64,000 bases of DNA from Bhargavaea ginsengi (GTDB lineage Bacteria; Bacillota; Bacilli; Bacillales_A; Planococcaceae), in NCBI RefSeq assembly GCF_900109165.1, contig NZ_FNZF01000002.1:372001-436000 (forward strand), in the 5' to 3' direction. How positions within the stretch are numbered: position 1 is the stretch's first letter; every line of letters starts with the position of its first letter. The translations under genes and the position numbers were made by a program. Below the pieces are notes generated by a model. It did not search any database. It saw only the letters and a program-made list of their open reading frames with translations, and was not told the DNA's origin. This document shows, in pieces, positions 43,625-51,843 of the stretch.

Positions 43625-44245
43625 ATGAATAAAAAATGGATTGCCATGGGTGCTGCCGCAGCGCTGTTTCTTGGAGCATGCGGAACAAAACCAGCGGATA
43701 TCAAAGATGTATCTGCTGATGCGGAAAGTTATAAAAAAGCGGCTGACATTGATGCGCCTGATGCATACAGCGAGGACTTTCTTCTCGACACGAGTATCTT
43801 CATGTCGGAAATCGCAGAACACACTGGTCTCCTAAACCGCAATGTGGAAGTGGCAATCGAAAATGGATCAGTTGAAGATGAGGAAGCAGTGAAGGAAGCC
43901 ATAAGCGCCTACACGGATTTCACTTCTGCCTTCGAGCTGAATGGCGAGTCGAAAACGGAAAAGGAAATTGAGAAGATTGCTGGTGAAATCGACGACAACA
44001 TGAACACGTATATCGATTACATCGAAGACTATCTTGAAGAGCCGAAAGAACTTCACAATACAACGCTTGATAGCGCGAAATCACGAGTGATGCGTCTTGC
44101 GGGAGATATGAGTTCCGAGTTGGCCGACAACGGTGCGCAACCGGCTCTTGAAGACCTGAAAGAGCAGTTCGATTCCCTTCACTACAATGCTGATTTTGTT
44201 GGATTCAAAGGCAACTTCGCAGTATCCGGCGATTCGTCCCAGTAA
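43625..44245 (+). CDS. Uncharacterised lipoprotein
   Basis: 206 residues with a signal peptide and lipobox LGAC near residue 20, then a strongly acidic, helical mature part (many Asp/Glu, NNTYID-like helices, ESKTEKEIEKIAGEIDDNMN). It would be anchored to the outer face of the membrane. No family recognised. ATG 43625 follows TTAGGGGG by 7 bases. It is alone, with AT-rich DNA upstream. Confidence 0.8.
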   Translation: MNKKWIAMGAAAALFLGACGTKPADIKDVSADAESYKKAADIDAPDAYSEDFLLDTSIFMSEIAEHTGLLNRNVEVAIENGSVEDEEAVKEAISAYTDFTSAFELNGESKTEKEIEKIAGEIDDNMNTYIDYIEDYLEEPKELHNTTLDSAKSRVMRLAGDMSSELADNGAQPALEDLKEQFDSLHYNADFVGFKGNFAVSGDSSQ

Positions 44246-44311
44246 TGGCGATGGAATCTAGCCTGGGGAATTTATCGACTAACAGTCTGCAGACGCGATG
44301 ATAAATAATAC

Positions 44312-44355
44312 GCATAAAAGCTCCCGTCAGATCTGATTGACGGGAGCTTTTATGC
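44312..44355. terminator. Bidirectional terminator lipoprotein / TRAP genes
   Basis: Perfect 18-bp stem (44312-44329 with 44338-44355) containing AAAAGCTCCCGTCA; T-rich on both strands, between convergent genes. Confidence 0.9.
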
Positions 44356-44410
44356 ATGCCAATGGTTATTGGGCTTTTTGCTTCATATAATTCCTACGTT
44401 ATTTCTACGT

Positions 44411-46363
44411 TTATGCAAGACGTGGCGGCCGGTTCTCAGACTCCCTTTTTCTCTGAACAGCCCAAATTGCTGCGATCACCAAAATTCCAATGATGTTGGT
44501 GATCATATCCGGATCGATCAAACACAATCCTCCGATGACCAAAAGCAGCCGCTCCCACCAACTGGACGGGCCGACGAAATAACCTATCAGCCCGCTGCTC
44601 ACTCCTGCCATACCAATCAGTGCAGTCAAGATGGCGATCGATATCCCGATAAGCGTAGTATCAACGCCGACCAACATCGGGTTATAGACAAAAATGTAAG
44701 GAATGATGAATGCCGCAATGGCAAGTTTCACGGCTGTGACACCTGTCTTAAACGGGTTGGCCCTCGCAATGCCGGCACCTGCGTAGGCCGCCAGGCAAAC
44801 TGGCGGTGTGATGTCCGCCACGATGCCAAAGTAAAAGACAAACATATGAGCCGCAATAGGAGCAACGCCGAAGTCATTGATCAGTGCGGGCGCTGCGATT
44901 GTCGCGGTCACTACATAATTGGCTGTTGTCGGAAGGCCCATTCCGAGAACGATGCAGGCAATCATTGTGAAGATAAGTGCCAGTATGAGAGATCCACTGG
45001 CAAGCGCGATGATCCCCGCAGCAAATTTGGATCCGAGCCCCGTCATGCTGACGACTCCGGCAATGATGCCTGCCGTCGCCACCGCAGCGATGACAGGAAG
45101 TGCCACGCGTGCACCTTCCTCAAGCACCCTGACCGTTCCGCGCAGCGACATTCGGGTGTCTTTTCTGATCAGACTCACCAAAAAGGCAGATAAAATCCCG
45201 TACAGGGCGGCGCGCTGCGGAGTAAAGCCGATAAGGATTGTGCCGATGATGACGACAAGGGGCACGAGCATATAACCGTTTTTCAGCAGAAGCTGTTTAA
45301 AAATCGGCAACTGCTCTTTCGGCATCCCGCTGATCCCTAGCCTCTTCGCTTCGTAGTGTGTACCTATAAATATCCCTGCAAAATAAAGAATCGCCGGAAT
45401 GACGGCAGCTGCCATGATATCCGTATACGGGACTCCAAGGTACTCCATCATGATAAAGGCAGCGGCACCCATGAGCGGCGGCATGATTTGACCGCCAGTG
45501 GATGCAGAAGCTTCCGTTGCAGCTGCAAACTCTGGTTTGAAACCGGATTTCTTCATCATCGGTATCGTAAACGAACCGGATGCGACAGTATTGCCGACAG
45601 AACTTCCGGAGATCATCCCCTGGAGCGCGCTAGCCGTTACTGCGGCTTTGGCCGTTCCCCCTGTAAATCTGCCGGTCAATGAGTAGGCAATATCATTGAA
45701 GAATTGTCCGATCTTCGTATGGACCAGCATAACCCCGAAGAACAAGAATAGAAAAATGAATTTCGCGGAGATTTGGATTGGCGTCCCGAATACACCGCTT
45801 TCCCTGTACCAAAGATTCGTGGCAGTGCGTTCGAATGAAAATCCTGCATGGGAAAGAATCTGAGTCGGAACGTATTTGCCGAATACCGCGTAGGCGATCA
45901 TCACTGAAGCGACAATGACAATAGGAAGTCCGACAGTACGCCTGGTTGCTTCCAACACCAGAAGTATCCCTGCCACCGATATGATGACATCGGGTGTACT
46001 GTATCCGGAGATCCTGCTCTGCAGAATTGAATCGAAAAAGATGATTTTATGGTAGGTGACATACATGGCGGCGAAGGCAAGAATGACATCATACCACGGA
46101 ACGCTGTTTTGCTTTTTCTGAAGACCGGCCTTTGCAGGAAACAGCAGAAAGATGATGCCCAAAGCTGTCCCTAAATGGACCGCGCCCTGCTTTTGCGAGG
46201 GCAGCATTCCAAAATAAGCCGTATAGAGATGGAAAACTGTCAATGAAACCCCGAGAAAAGTAACGATCCATGCCCATTTTCCGAGATTTGTTCGAACGTG
46301 GCTTTCTTTATCGTATTTTTCCAGCATTTCACGTGCATCTACCTGTTGCTCATTGCTTCCCAT
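44411..46363 (-). CDS. TRAP transporter fused 4TM/12TM permease
   Basis: 650 residues with a DctQ-like part (first 170) fused to a DctM-like large subunit; around 16 or more helices. Conserved DctM segments include SALQGMISGSSVGNTVASGSF, TGGQIMPPLMGAAAFIM, LGMGLPTTANYVVTA and DITPPVCLAAYAGAGIA. This fused type works with TAXI-class receptors and uses a Na+ or H+ gradient. It follows the permuted TAXI gene on the same strand after an intrinsic terminator. Substrate unknown. Confidence 0.93.
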   Translation of the reverse strand: MGSNEQQVDAREMLEKYDKESHVRTNLGKWAWIVTFLGVSLTVFHLYTAYFGMLPSQKQGAVHLGTALGIIFLLFPAKAGLQKKQNSVPWYDVILAFAAMYVTYHKIIFFDSILQSRISGYSTPDVIISVAGILLVLEATRRTVGLPIVIVASVMIAYAVFGKYVPTQILSHAGFSFERTATNLWYRESGVFGTPIQISAKFIFLFLFFGVMLVHTKIGQFFNDIAYSLTGRFTGGTAKAAVTASALQGMISGSSVGNTVASGSFTIPMMKKSGFKPEFAAATEASASTGGQIMPPLMGAAAFIMMEYLGVPYTDIMAAAVIPAILYFAGIFIGTHYEAKRLGISGMPKEQLPIFKQLLLKNGYMLVPLVVIIGTILIGFTPQRAALYGILSAFLVSLIRKDTRMSLRGTVRVLEEGARVALPVIAAVATAGIIAGVVSMTGLGSKFAAGIIALASGSLILALIFTMIACIVLGMGLPTTANYVVTATIAAPALINDFGVAPIAAHMFVFYFGIVADITPPVCLAAYAGAGIARANPFKTGVTAVKLAIAAFIIPYIFVYNPMLVGVDTTLIGISIAILTALIGMAGVSSGLIGYFVGPSSWWERLLLVIGGLCLIDPDMITNIIGILVIAAIWAVQRKRESENRPPRLA

Positions 46364-46382
46364 CCCTTCGTCCTCCTTCCAA

Positions 46383-46422
46383 GAAAAAAGACAAAGAGGG
46401 AGACGACCCTTCCTCTTTGCCT
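46383..46422 (-). terminator. Terminator between TAXI receptor and TRAP permease
   Basis: Eleven-base-pair stem (46389-46399 with 46412-46422, one G-U) followed on the minus strand by six T, starting 9 bases past the receptor stop. Partial readthrough would give more receptor than permease. Confidence 0.78.
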
Positions 46423-46431
46423 CCCCCTATC

Positions 46432-47442
46432 TTAGTTCAGATCTTCAAAGCCATTGATGCCGCTTGCTTCTCTCGTGACAATCTGGACAACTTCAGGATA
46501 AATATGGCCGATGAATGCCGCATTTGGGACTTCGTTGTCCGCAAAGTCCTGTTCTCCGTTCACCGCAAACAGGGCGGTCTCATGAACGGTCATCCCCAAA
46601 TCCATATTCCCATCACGGATTGTTGCCATGTTTTCAATCGATGCCCCAGTCTCTGTGTTAGTGATGTTGATGCCGTCGATGGTCTGATTCCAGATAGTCG
46701 CCATTTCTCCGCCGAGCGGATAGTAGGTCCCACCCTGGCTTCCTGTTCCCAGAATCAGCTCATTCTTGGATCCGTCAGCAGAAACTTCTGCCACTGGATT
46801 GTCCACGGTCAGCCCTTGTTCTTCATAATAGCGCTTTGCGCCGGGGTGGATTGGCAGCCCTTCCGATCCTTTGAGGGCATTTTCAAGTGTCATTTCTTTT
46901 GCTTGGGCATGGGTGTTTTCACTTGCCTTCTCAATCATGGTTTTCGTGATCTGATAGCCGGTTTCTTCATCAATTGTGTCCGTGTTTGCCATAAGGATGG
47001 CGTATGCCGTTACGGTTTGAACATCTTCTTCCTGGAACTCATACGTGCCTGCTGGGATTGTCATCGCTTTGTATTGTGTGTTTTCTTCAATATGGGTGAC
47101 TGCTTCTTCAGTTAGACTGATCAGTTTGACGTCTCCAGCCGCCGATTGAAGATTTTCGATGCTGGCAGCCGGCAGGCCTAGAATCCCGATCGAGATGTCG
47201 ATATTCCCATCTTGCACGCCGTCAGCAGCATCCCCGAATCCTTCCTGAAATTCTTTGTAGTCTCCTTCTTCCAAGCCGTACGCTTCAAAAATCACTTTAG
47301 AAAGTCCATTAGTTGCGCTGGCAGGAGGGCCGATTGCGATATTTGCACCGCTTCCTCCACCGCTACTCTCACCGCCACAAGCCGATAGTGCCAGCAGGCT
47401 CACCACTAGCACCGCCACCTGCCAAAATCTCTTCCCTTTCAT
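46432..47442 (-). CDS. TAXI-type solute-binding lipoprotein, circularly permuted
   Basis: 336 residues with a signal peptide, lipobox LSAC (C22) and a Gly/Ser linker (23-33). The two halves of a TAXI receptor are in reverse order. Residues 34-208 (IAIGPPASATN, VIFEAYGL, FGDAADGVQDGNID, MTIPAGTYEFQEEDV, GLPIHPGAKRYYEEQG) match the usual C-terminal half, and 230-336 (ILGTGSQGGTYYPLGGEMA, NTETGASIENM, YPEVVQIVTREASGINGFEDL) match the usual N-terminal half. The old ends are joined by about 20 residues, 210-229. The protein stops where a normal TAXI continues with GK-IAIG. Length is normal and only one copy of each half is present. Confidence 0.85.
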   Translation of the reverse strand: MKGKRFWQVAVLVVSLLALSACGGESSGGGSGANIAIGPPASATNGLSKVIFEAYGLEEGDYKEFQEGFGDAADGVQDGNIDISIGILGLPAASIENLQSAAGDVKLISLTEEAVTHIEENTQYKAMTIPAGTYEFQEEDVQTVTAYAILMANTDTIDEETGYQITKTMIEKASENTHAQAKEMTLENALKGSEGLPIHPGAKRYYEEQGLTVDNPVAEVSADGSKNELILGTGSQGGTYYPLGGEMATIWNQTIDGINITNTETGASIENMATIRDGNMDLGMTVHETALFAVNGEQDFADNEVPNAAFIGHIYPEVVQIVTREASGINGFEDLN

Positions 47443-47508
47443 TGGTCATCCCCCTTTATGTGATGGATATGCATCCCACAGGTGACTGCACAGAGAAGTT
47501 CTTCTTTA

Positions 47509-47559
47509 ATTATATGAATCTTCTAACACATTTGCAATATTTTACTGAAAACGCTTTCC
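47509..47559 (-). promoter_or_regulatory. Promoter and upstream cre site of the TAXI-TRAP operon
   Basis: On the minus strand TTGCAA, 17 bases, TATAAT (47509-47537). A cre-like site GGAAAGCGTTTTCA (47546-47559; one mismatch to TGNAANCGNWNNCA) is centred about 50 bp upstream of the start, the distance used when CcpA activates ackA in B. subtilis. Direction of CcpA control is uncertain. Confidence 0.55.
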
Positions 47560-47576
47560 GAAATAGATTCGACAAA

Positions 47577-47615
47577 GAAAAACGGGCTGGTGAGATTAAG
47601 TACTGCACCGGCCCG
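47577..47615 (-). terminator. Terminator of the CoA-transferase transcript
   Basis: Ten-base-pair stem CGGGCTGGTG/CACCGGCCCG with one mismatch, followed on the minus strand by TTTTTCTTTG. Confidence 0.65.
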
Positions 47616-47622
47616 CTTTCTG

Positions 47623-48063
47623 TTACCAGAAACTTGGTTTGACGACCATAAAGTAAAGCATGAGCATCAGCAGCAGAATATAAATCCAAAGTTTTCTGTT
47701 CAGGATCCTCAGCAGACGCACACGATCCTTCCCGTCTTCTTTAAGTTCCATAATGACCGGCTTAAATGCCCGTGCCAAAAAGACGATGGAGGCAAGCATG
47801 ACCAAAATCGTCATGGCCACCCAAGAGGTCGTCCACATGTACCCGGAGGAAAGAATCAGCAGGACGCCGGACAAAACAAGAAGATGTCCCGCATGTTTCA
47901 CAATCCGCACCGCCGATTGGAAAACCGCCAATTGGACACCCAGGGCGGCCTGATCGGCAACCTTCATCCTTCCGATCAACGGAACGAGGACAAAAAACGG
48001 TCCGATCGAAAGTGCCGCGCTGAAGACATGCAAATACAAAATCAGTTGATAGTAAACACTCAT
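47623..48063 (-). CDS. Four-helix membrane protein, function unknown
   Basis: 146 residues with four hydrophobic helices. LYLHVFSAALSIGPFFVLVPLIG at the N-terminus (two halves) and VKHAGHLLVLSGVLL carry conserved histidines seen in DUF2269-like or copper-resistance-D-like small membrane proteins. Its ATG overlaps the stop of a 30-codon frame (ATGA). It lies between the CoA-transferase and TAXI genes on the same strand. Confidence 0.7.
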   Translation of the reverse strand: MSVYYQLILYLHVFSAALSIGPFFVLVPLIGRMKVADQAALGVQLAVFQSAVRIVKHAGHLLVLSGVLLILSSGYMWTTSWVAMTILVMLASIVFLARAFKPVIMELKEDGKDRVRLLRILNRKLWIYILLLMLMLYFMVVKPSFW

Positions 48064-48152
48064 TCCCCTTTATCGCCCGCTTTGATCGGGGTAACCGCGG
48101 ACGCCCCCACCCCTGCATTCTTCATGTAAGGCTGCAGATCTCTATATTCCAT
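48060..48152 (-). CDS. Candidate 30-residue coupled leader peptide
   Basis: ATG at 48152 with AGGGAGAG 5 bases upstream opens a 30-codon frame (MEYRDLQPYMKNAGVG ... AGDKGE) whose TGA overlaps the ATG of the downstream membrane protein. That arrangement, plus a good ribosome site, suggests it is translated and couples to the next gene. It lies 18 bp past the CoA-transferase stop. No family recognised. Confidence 0.5.
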   Translation of the reverse strand: MEYRDLQPYMKNAGVGASAVTPIKAGDKGE

Positions 48153-48170
48153 GTTGCTCTCTCCCTGATG

Positions 48171-49442
48171 TCAGATAAAGAAACCGGCTTTTTTCGCTTC
48201 AAACTCCAGCTCTTCCCTGAAGTTCGGATGAGCGATGGAGATGAGCCGGCGGGCTCTTTCAGAAAATGGCTGTCCGTACAGGTCGGCAATCCCATACTCT
48301 GTAACGATCGATCCGACCGAGTTCTTGGATGTAGTCACGACAGAACCGGGTGTGAGCGCCACTTTGATGCGTGACAGAGTATCGTTTTTTGCAGTGGAGT
48401 GAAGGCAGATAAAGCCCTTTCCGTTCCTGGAAAAACGGATGCCGTTTGCAAAGTCGGCCTGGCCGCCGCTAAGCGAATAATATTTTCCGGCTACCGTCTC
48501 TGAAGCCGCCTGGCCGTATAGGTCGATTTCAGTTGATGCATTGATCGAGACCATCTGATCTTCCAGCGCAATTTTCGCAGGATTATTGACGATATGGACC
48601 GGCTGGAATTCTACGCCCGGGTTGTCATTGAGAAAGTCATAGAGTTTCTGGTCGCCGAGCGCGAATGTGCAGACGATTTTCCCCCGATTCGTCGTCTTCC
48701 TAGTCCCGTCTACCGATCCGGCATTATACAAATCGACGACGCTGTTCGTCAGCATTTCTGTATGGATGCCAAGGTGGCGGTGATCTTTCAGCCTGGACAA
48801 GACAGCATTCGGGATGGCGCCGATGCCAACCTGGATGGTGTCACCGTCTTCGATGCGTTCCACGACTCTTTGGGCTATCGCGATGTCCTTCTCGGTGACA
48901 GGAGGGGCTTCCACCTGTACCAATGGTGAATTATCGCGGATATACCCTCTGATCTGACTGATATGGATCTGGTTTTGACCAAATGTTCTCGGCATGTTTT
49001 CGTTCACTTCGAGGACAAATGGTACCTTCCCGATAAACTCCGCGACATAGTCCGCATTCGTCCCGAGCGAAAAGTAGCCGTGCTTATCCATCGGCGATGC
49101 TTTTGCCAAAACCATCGACAATTTGGTTGTCCGTTTCAGCAGGTAAGGGACATCCGAAAAATTGTTCGGCACCAGTTCGATGGTTCCGTTATGGTAGGCT
49201 TTTCGTGTCGCCCCGCTTAAAAAGTAGGACACGTGGTTCAGCTTTCCGTTGAATGCTCCGTTGATGTATTGGCGTTCCCGTATCACATGCATTTGGTGGA
49301 TCCTTACGCCTTCAAAACTTTCAGCATGCGCCTCGAGAATATCAAGGAGGTTGATCGGTTCACCGTTTGCAATCGGAACAACCAGGTCATCTCCTGGCTT
49401 AATGAATGAAAGGAATTCCTGCTCTGTCATTTCTTTAGTCAT
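48171..49442 (-). CDS. Acetyl-CoA hydrolase/transferase family CoA-transferase
   Basis: 423 residues of the 4-hydroxybutyrate/acetate CoA-transferase family. The catalytic glutamate is expected in LGIHTEMLTNSVVDL; oxyanion and CoA-binding glycines are in IQVGIGAIPNAVL, and SLSGGQADF and GSIVTEYGIADL are family blocks. It moves CoA between small carboxylates through a glutamyl-CoA intermediate. Its place beside a TRAP importer and a dehydratase suggests activation of an imported or amino-acid-derived acid; the acid is unknown. Confidence 0.9.
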   Translation of the reverse strand: MTKEMTEQEFLSFIKPGDDLVVPIANGEPINLLDILEAHAESFEGVRIHQMHVIRERQYINGAFNGKLNHVSYFLSGATRKAYHNGTIELVPNNFSDVPYLLKRTTKLSMVLAKASPMDKHGYFSLGTNADYVAEFIGKVPFVLEVNENMPRTFGQNQIHISQIRGYIRDNSPLVQVEAPPVTEKDIAIAQRVVERIEDGDTIQVGIGAIPNAVLSRLKDHRHLGIHTEMLTNSVVDLYNAGSVDGTRKTTNRGKIVCTFALGDQKLYDFLNDNPGVEFQPVHIVNNPAKIALEDQMVSINASTEIDLYGQAASETVAGKYYSLSGGQADFANGIRFSRNGKGFICLHSTAKNDTLSRIKVALTPGSVVTTSKNSVGSIVTEYGIADLYGQPFSERARRLISIAHPNFREELEFEAKKAGFFI

Positions 49443-49578
49443 AGGTTTGTCTCACTCCAATCCGTTTGACTGTTTCATCATCATGATCGTACCACAGCTG
49501 GGCTGTATCATTATCTCCGGCGTCCTGTTGTCACTCAACTGCCGAACAATTGGCCGATATGCAGCCAACCGTCTTCAA

Positions 49579-50529
49579 TCAGGCTTTCAGTATTTCCGTG
49601 AAACCTTGTGGAGAAACATTTCCTCCCGATAACACCGCAGCCGTTTTCCTGCCGGCTATGCCAGACTTTCCGGACAGGAGGCCGGCGACGGAAACTGCAC
49701 CAGACGGTTCCACCACCTGTTTGGATGCCTGGAAAAGGAATGTGCAAGCAGCCGCAATTTCTTTTTCCGAAACCGTGATGAGGAGATCAAGATGATCCTG
49801 CAAAATCGGGAAGGTCAGTTCACCGGGAATCGACGTTCGCAGGCCATCTGCAATTGTCCCGGTCGGGCCGATAGCAATTCGCTCTCCGGCTTCCAGGGAG
49901 CGCCTCGTGTCGTCCGCCATTTCCGGTTCCACGCCAATTACGAGGATATCCGGGTTCAGCTGTTTTACAGCACAGACAACGCCGGCTGCAAGTCCCCCGC
50001 CTCCAACCGGGACAAAGATCGCTTCACAGCCGGGAACCTGAGAGATGATCTCCATGCCTGTAGTCCCCTGCCCCGCGATGATATCCGGGTCATCGTATGG
50101 AGGCACAAAAACGCCGCCGCTCTCTTTTGCTATCCTGAGTGCTTCCGGTATCCGCTCTGCCGAAGTCAGTCCGCACCGGACCACCCGGCCTCCGTATGCT
50201 TCAATTGCTGATATTTTCACAGGCGAGGCATCTTCCGGCACAACGATTGTCGCCTGTATGCCTGATTTCCCGGCAATATAGGCGACTGCCTGACCATGGT
50301 TGCCCGAGGATGCCGCCACTACATGGCTGGCTCCTCCGCGGACGGCCTTCAGAACTTTGTTCGATGCCCCTCGAATCTTGAACGATCCCGTTTTCTGCAG
50401 ATGTTCTCCCTTAAGATATACTTCATTGCCCGCCAGCTCATTGAGCCTCATTGAAGTCAGCACCGGTGTGCGGTGGACGATGCCACCAATTTCTTCAGCC
50501 GCTTCCCTGATCTTGTCCATCCCGATCAT
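49579..50529 (-). CDS. Threonine/serine dehydratase-like PLP enzyme
   Basis: 316 residues of PLP fold type II. The PLP lysine is K51 in TGSFKIRGA, the Asn loop is SSGNHGQ, the phosphate-binding loop GGGGLAAG, and the C-terminal SGGNVS is present. There is no ACT regulatory domain, so it is the catabolic type (serine/threonine ammonia-lyase or serine racemase class). It would give 2-oxobutyrate or pyruvate plus ammonia. ATG 50529 follows AGGGGGG by 6 bases. Upstream of the CoA-transferase on the same strand. Confidence 0.88.
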   Translation of the reverse strand: MIGMDKIREAAEEIGGIVHRTPVLTSMRLNELAGNEVYLKGEHLQKTGSFKIRGASNKVLKAVRGGASHVVAASSGNHGQAVAYIAGKSGIQATIVVPEDASPVKISAIEAYGGRVVRCGLTSAERIPEALRIAKESGGVFVPPYDDPDIIAGQGTTGMEIISQVPGCEAIFVPVGGGGLAAGVVCAVKQLNPDILVIGVEPEMADDTRRSLEAGERIAIGPTGTIADGLRTSIPGELTFPILQDHLDLLITVSEKEIAAACTFLFQASKQVVEPSGAVSVAGLLSGKSGIAGRKTAAVLSGGNVSPQGFTEILKA

Positions 50530-50590
50530 TGTCATCCCCCCTGATATCTTCCTATATATAGTTTACGTTCCCTGTAATCGGCAGGGCAAC

Positions 50591-50626
50591 CATGACAGTT
50601 GTCATGCGCAACTGTTTACACATGTG
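50591..50626. promoter_or_regulatory. Candidate DesR operators upstream of des
   Basis: CATGACAGTTGTCATG (50591-50606) is a palindrome with 7-bp arms, and CACATGTG (50619-50626) is a second, with centres 24 bp apart. They precede a weak promoter (TTTTCT, 15 bases, TAACCT), the usual design for an activated gene. Phospho-DesR binds palindromic sites in front of des in B. subtilis. Confidence 0.55.
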
Positions 50627-50689
50627 CCTGTTTTCTGAATACACTTCCGGGTAACCTAGAGTTAACATCATTACGATCGGGAGGCAATT

Positions 50690-51751
50690 ATGAGCAGAGA
50701 AAAAACGATTCAGCTCCGAAAAAGCGTCAAGCCCTTTGAAACGACCGATAAGAAGGCCAGCATCATCCAGATCCTCAATACGATTCCTCCGTTTTTCATT
50801 CTTTGGGCACTTGCCTACATGAGCCTGTCAGTGTCAGTCTGGCTTGCGGTCGGACTGTCTGTAATTGCTGCAGGTTTTCTCGTCAGGACGTTCATCATTT
50901 TCCACGATTGCACCCACGGTTCGTTCTTCAAGAACAAGAAAGCCAATGATACTCTTGGGACGATCACCGGAATCATGACCTTGTTCCCCTACGAAAAGTG
51001 GAAGCGCGAGCACTCGATCCACCATGCGACGAGCGGCAATCTCGACAAGCGCGGAACAGGCGATATCTGGGTCATGACCGTTGAAGAGTACCGTGCTGCA
51101 ACACCGCTTCAGAGACTCGGCTACCGGCTTTACCGGAATCCGATCGTCATGTTCGGGTTCGGGCCTCTCTATCTGTTCCTTGTATCCGGACGCTTTAACC
51201 GTAAGGATGCCAAGCCAAAAGAACGCCGCAATACATGGTTCATCAATGTGGCGGTCATTGTCATCTACACCGTCACCGCTCTTCTCGTCGGGTGGAAAGC
51301 ATTCCTCCTGATCCATGGAACGATCATGTTTGTGGGCGGGATGCTCGGAATCTGGCTGTTCTACGTCCAGCATCAATTCGAGGATTCGTATTTTGAAGAT
51401 GAATCGGAATGGGACTACGTGAAAGCTGCCGTTGACGGAAGTTCCTACTATAAACTTCCGCTCGTGCTTCAGTGGGTCACGGGCAACATCGGTTATCACC
51501 ACGTCCACCACCTTGCGCCGCGCGTTCCGAACTACAAGCTTGAAGAAGCCCATGAGTCTGTCGAGCCATTGCAGAAAGCGACGACCATCACACTCAAAAC
51601 AAGCCTTGAATCACTCCGCTTTAAGCTGTTTGATGAAGCGAACAAGCGATTTATCACTTTCCGTGAACTGAAGACCTCCGCGCCGGCACGCACACGCGCC
51701 GCACTGGGCGAAGCCATGAGCCGGCCAAAGCCCGATGCGAGGAAATCCTAA
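50690..51751 (+). CDS. des: Acyl-lipid desaturase Des
   Basis: 353 residues with four to six membrane helices and the three histidine boxes: HDCTHG, HSIHHA and HHVHH, which hold the di-iron site. It inserts double bonds in phospholipid acyl chains to restore fluidity in the cold. GGGAGG lies 7 bases before the ATG. It heads des-desK-desR, the same order as in B. subtilis, and two palindromes upstream fit DesR control. Confidence 0.95.
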   Translation: MSREKTIQLRKSVKPFETTDKKASIIQILNTIPPFFILWALAYMSLSVSVWLAVGLSVIAAGFLVRTFIIFHDCTHGSFFKNKKANDTLGTITGIMTLFPYEKWKREHSIHHATSGNLDKRGTGDIWVMTVEEYRAATPLQRLGYRLYRNPIVMFGFGPLYLFLVSGRFNRKDAKPKERRNTWFINVAVIVIYTVTALLVGWKAFLLIHGTIMFVGGMLGIWLFYVQHQFEDSYFEDESEWDYVKAAVDGSSYYKLPLVLQWVTGNIGYHHVHHLAPRVPNYKLEEAHESVEPLQKATTITLKTSLESLRFKLFDEANKRFITFRELKTSAPARTRAALGEAMSRPKPDARKS

Positions 51752-51754
51752 TGA

Positions 51755-51785
51755 ACAGCCGCCCGGAACAACCCGGTGCGGCTGT
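51755..51785 (+). terminator. Hairpin after des, no U tract
   Basis: ACAGCCGC/GCGGCTGT (8 bp) with an inner CCGG/CCGG pairing lies right after the des stop, followed by TCCGCATTTCC. Without a U run it may stabilise the des mRNA end or cause only partial termination before desKR. Confidence 0.45.
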
Positions 51786-51801
51786 CCGCATTTCCGGAGT
51801 C

Positions 51802-51810
51802 TGGTATAAT
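51802..51810 (+). promoter_or_regulatory. Extended -10 promoter of desKR
   Basis: TGGTATAAT, a perfect TGn-extended -10, gives a predicted start about 27 bases before the desK GTG. It would keep the sensor and regulator expressed independently of des. Confidence 0.6.
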
Positions 51811-51843
51811 GCAGAAAACAGACTGATGGGACTGAAGGCATCC

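Noticed and set aside
46364-46431. Frameshifted continuation of the TAXI protein beyond its stop codon
   Set aside because: Only 68 bases separate the stop from the TRAP start, and they hold a terminator and a ribosome site, not the missing half, which is already present at the N-terminus.
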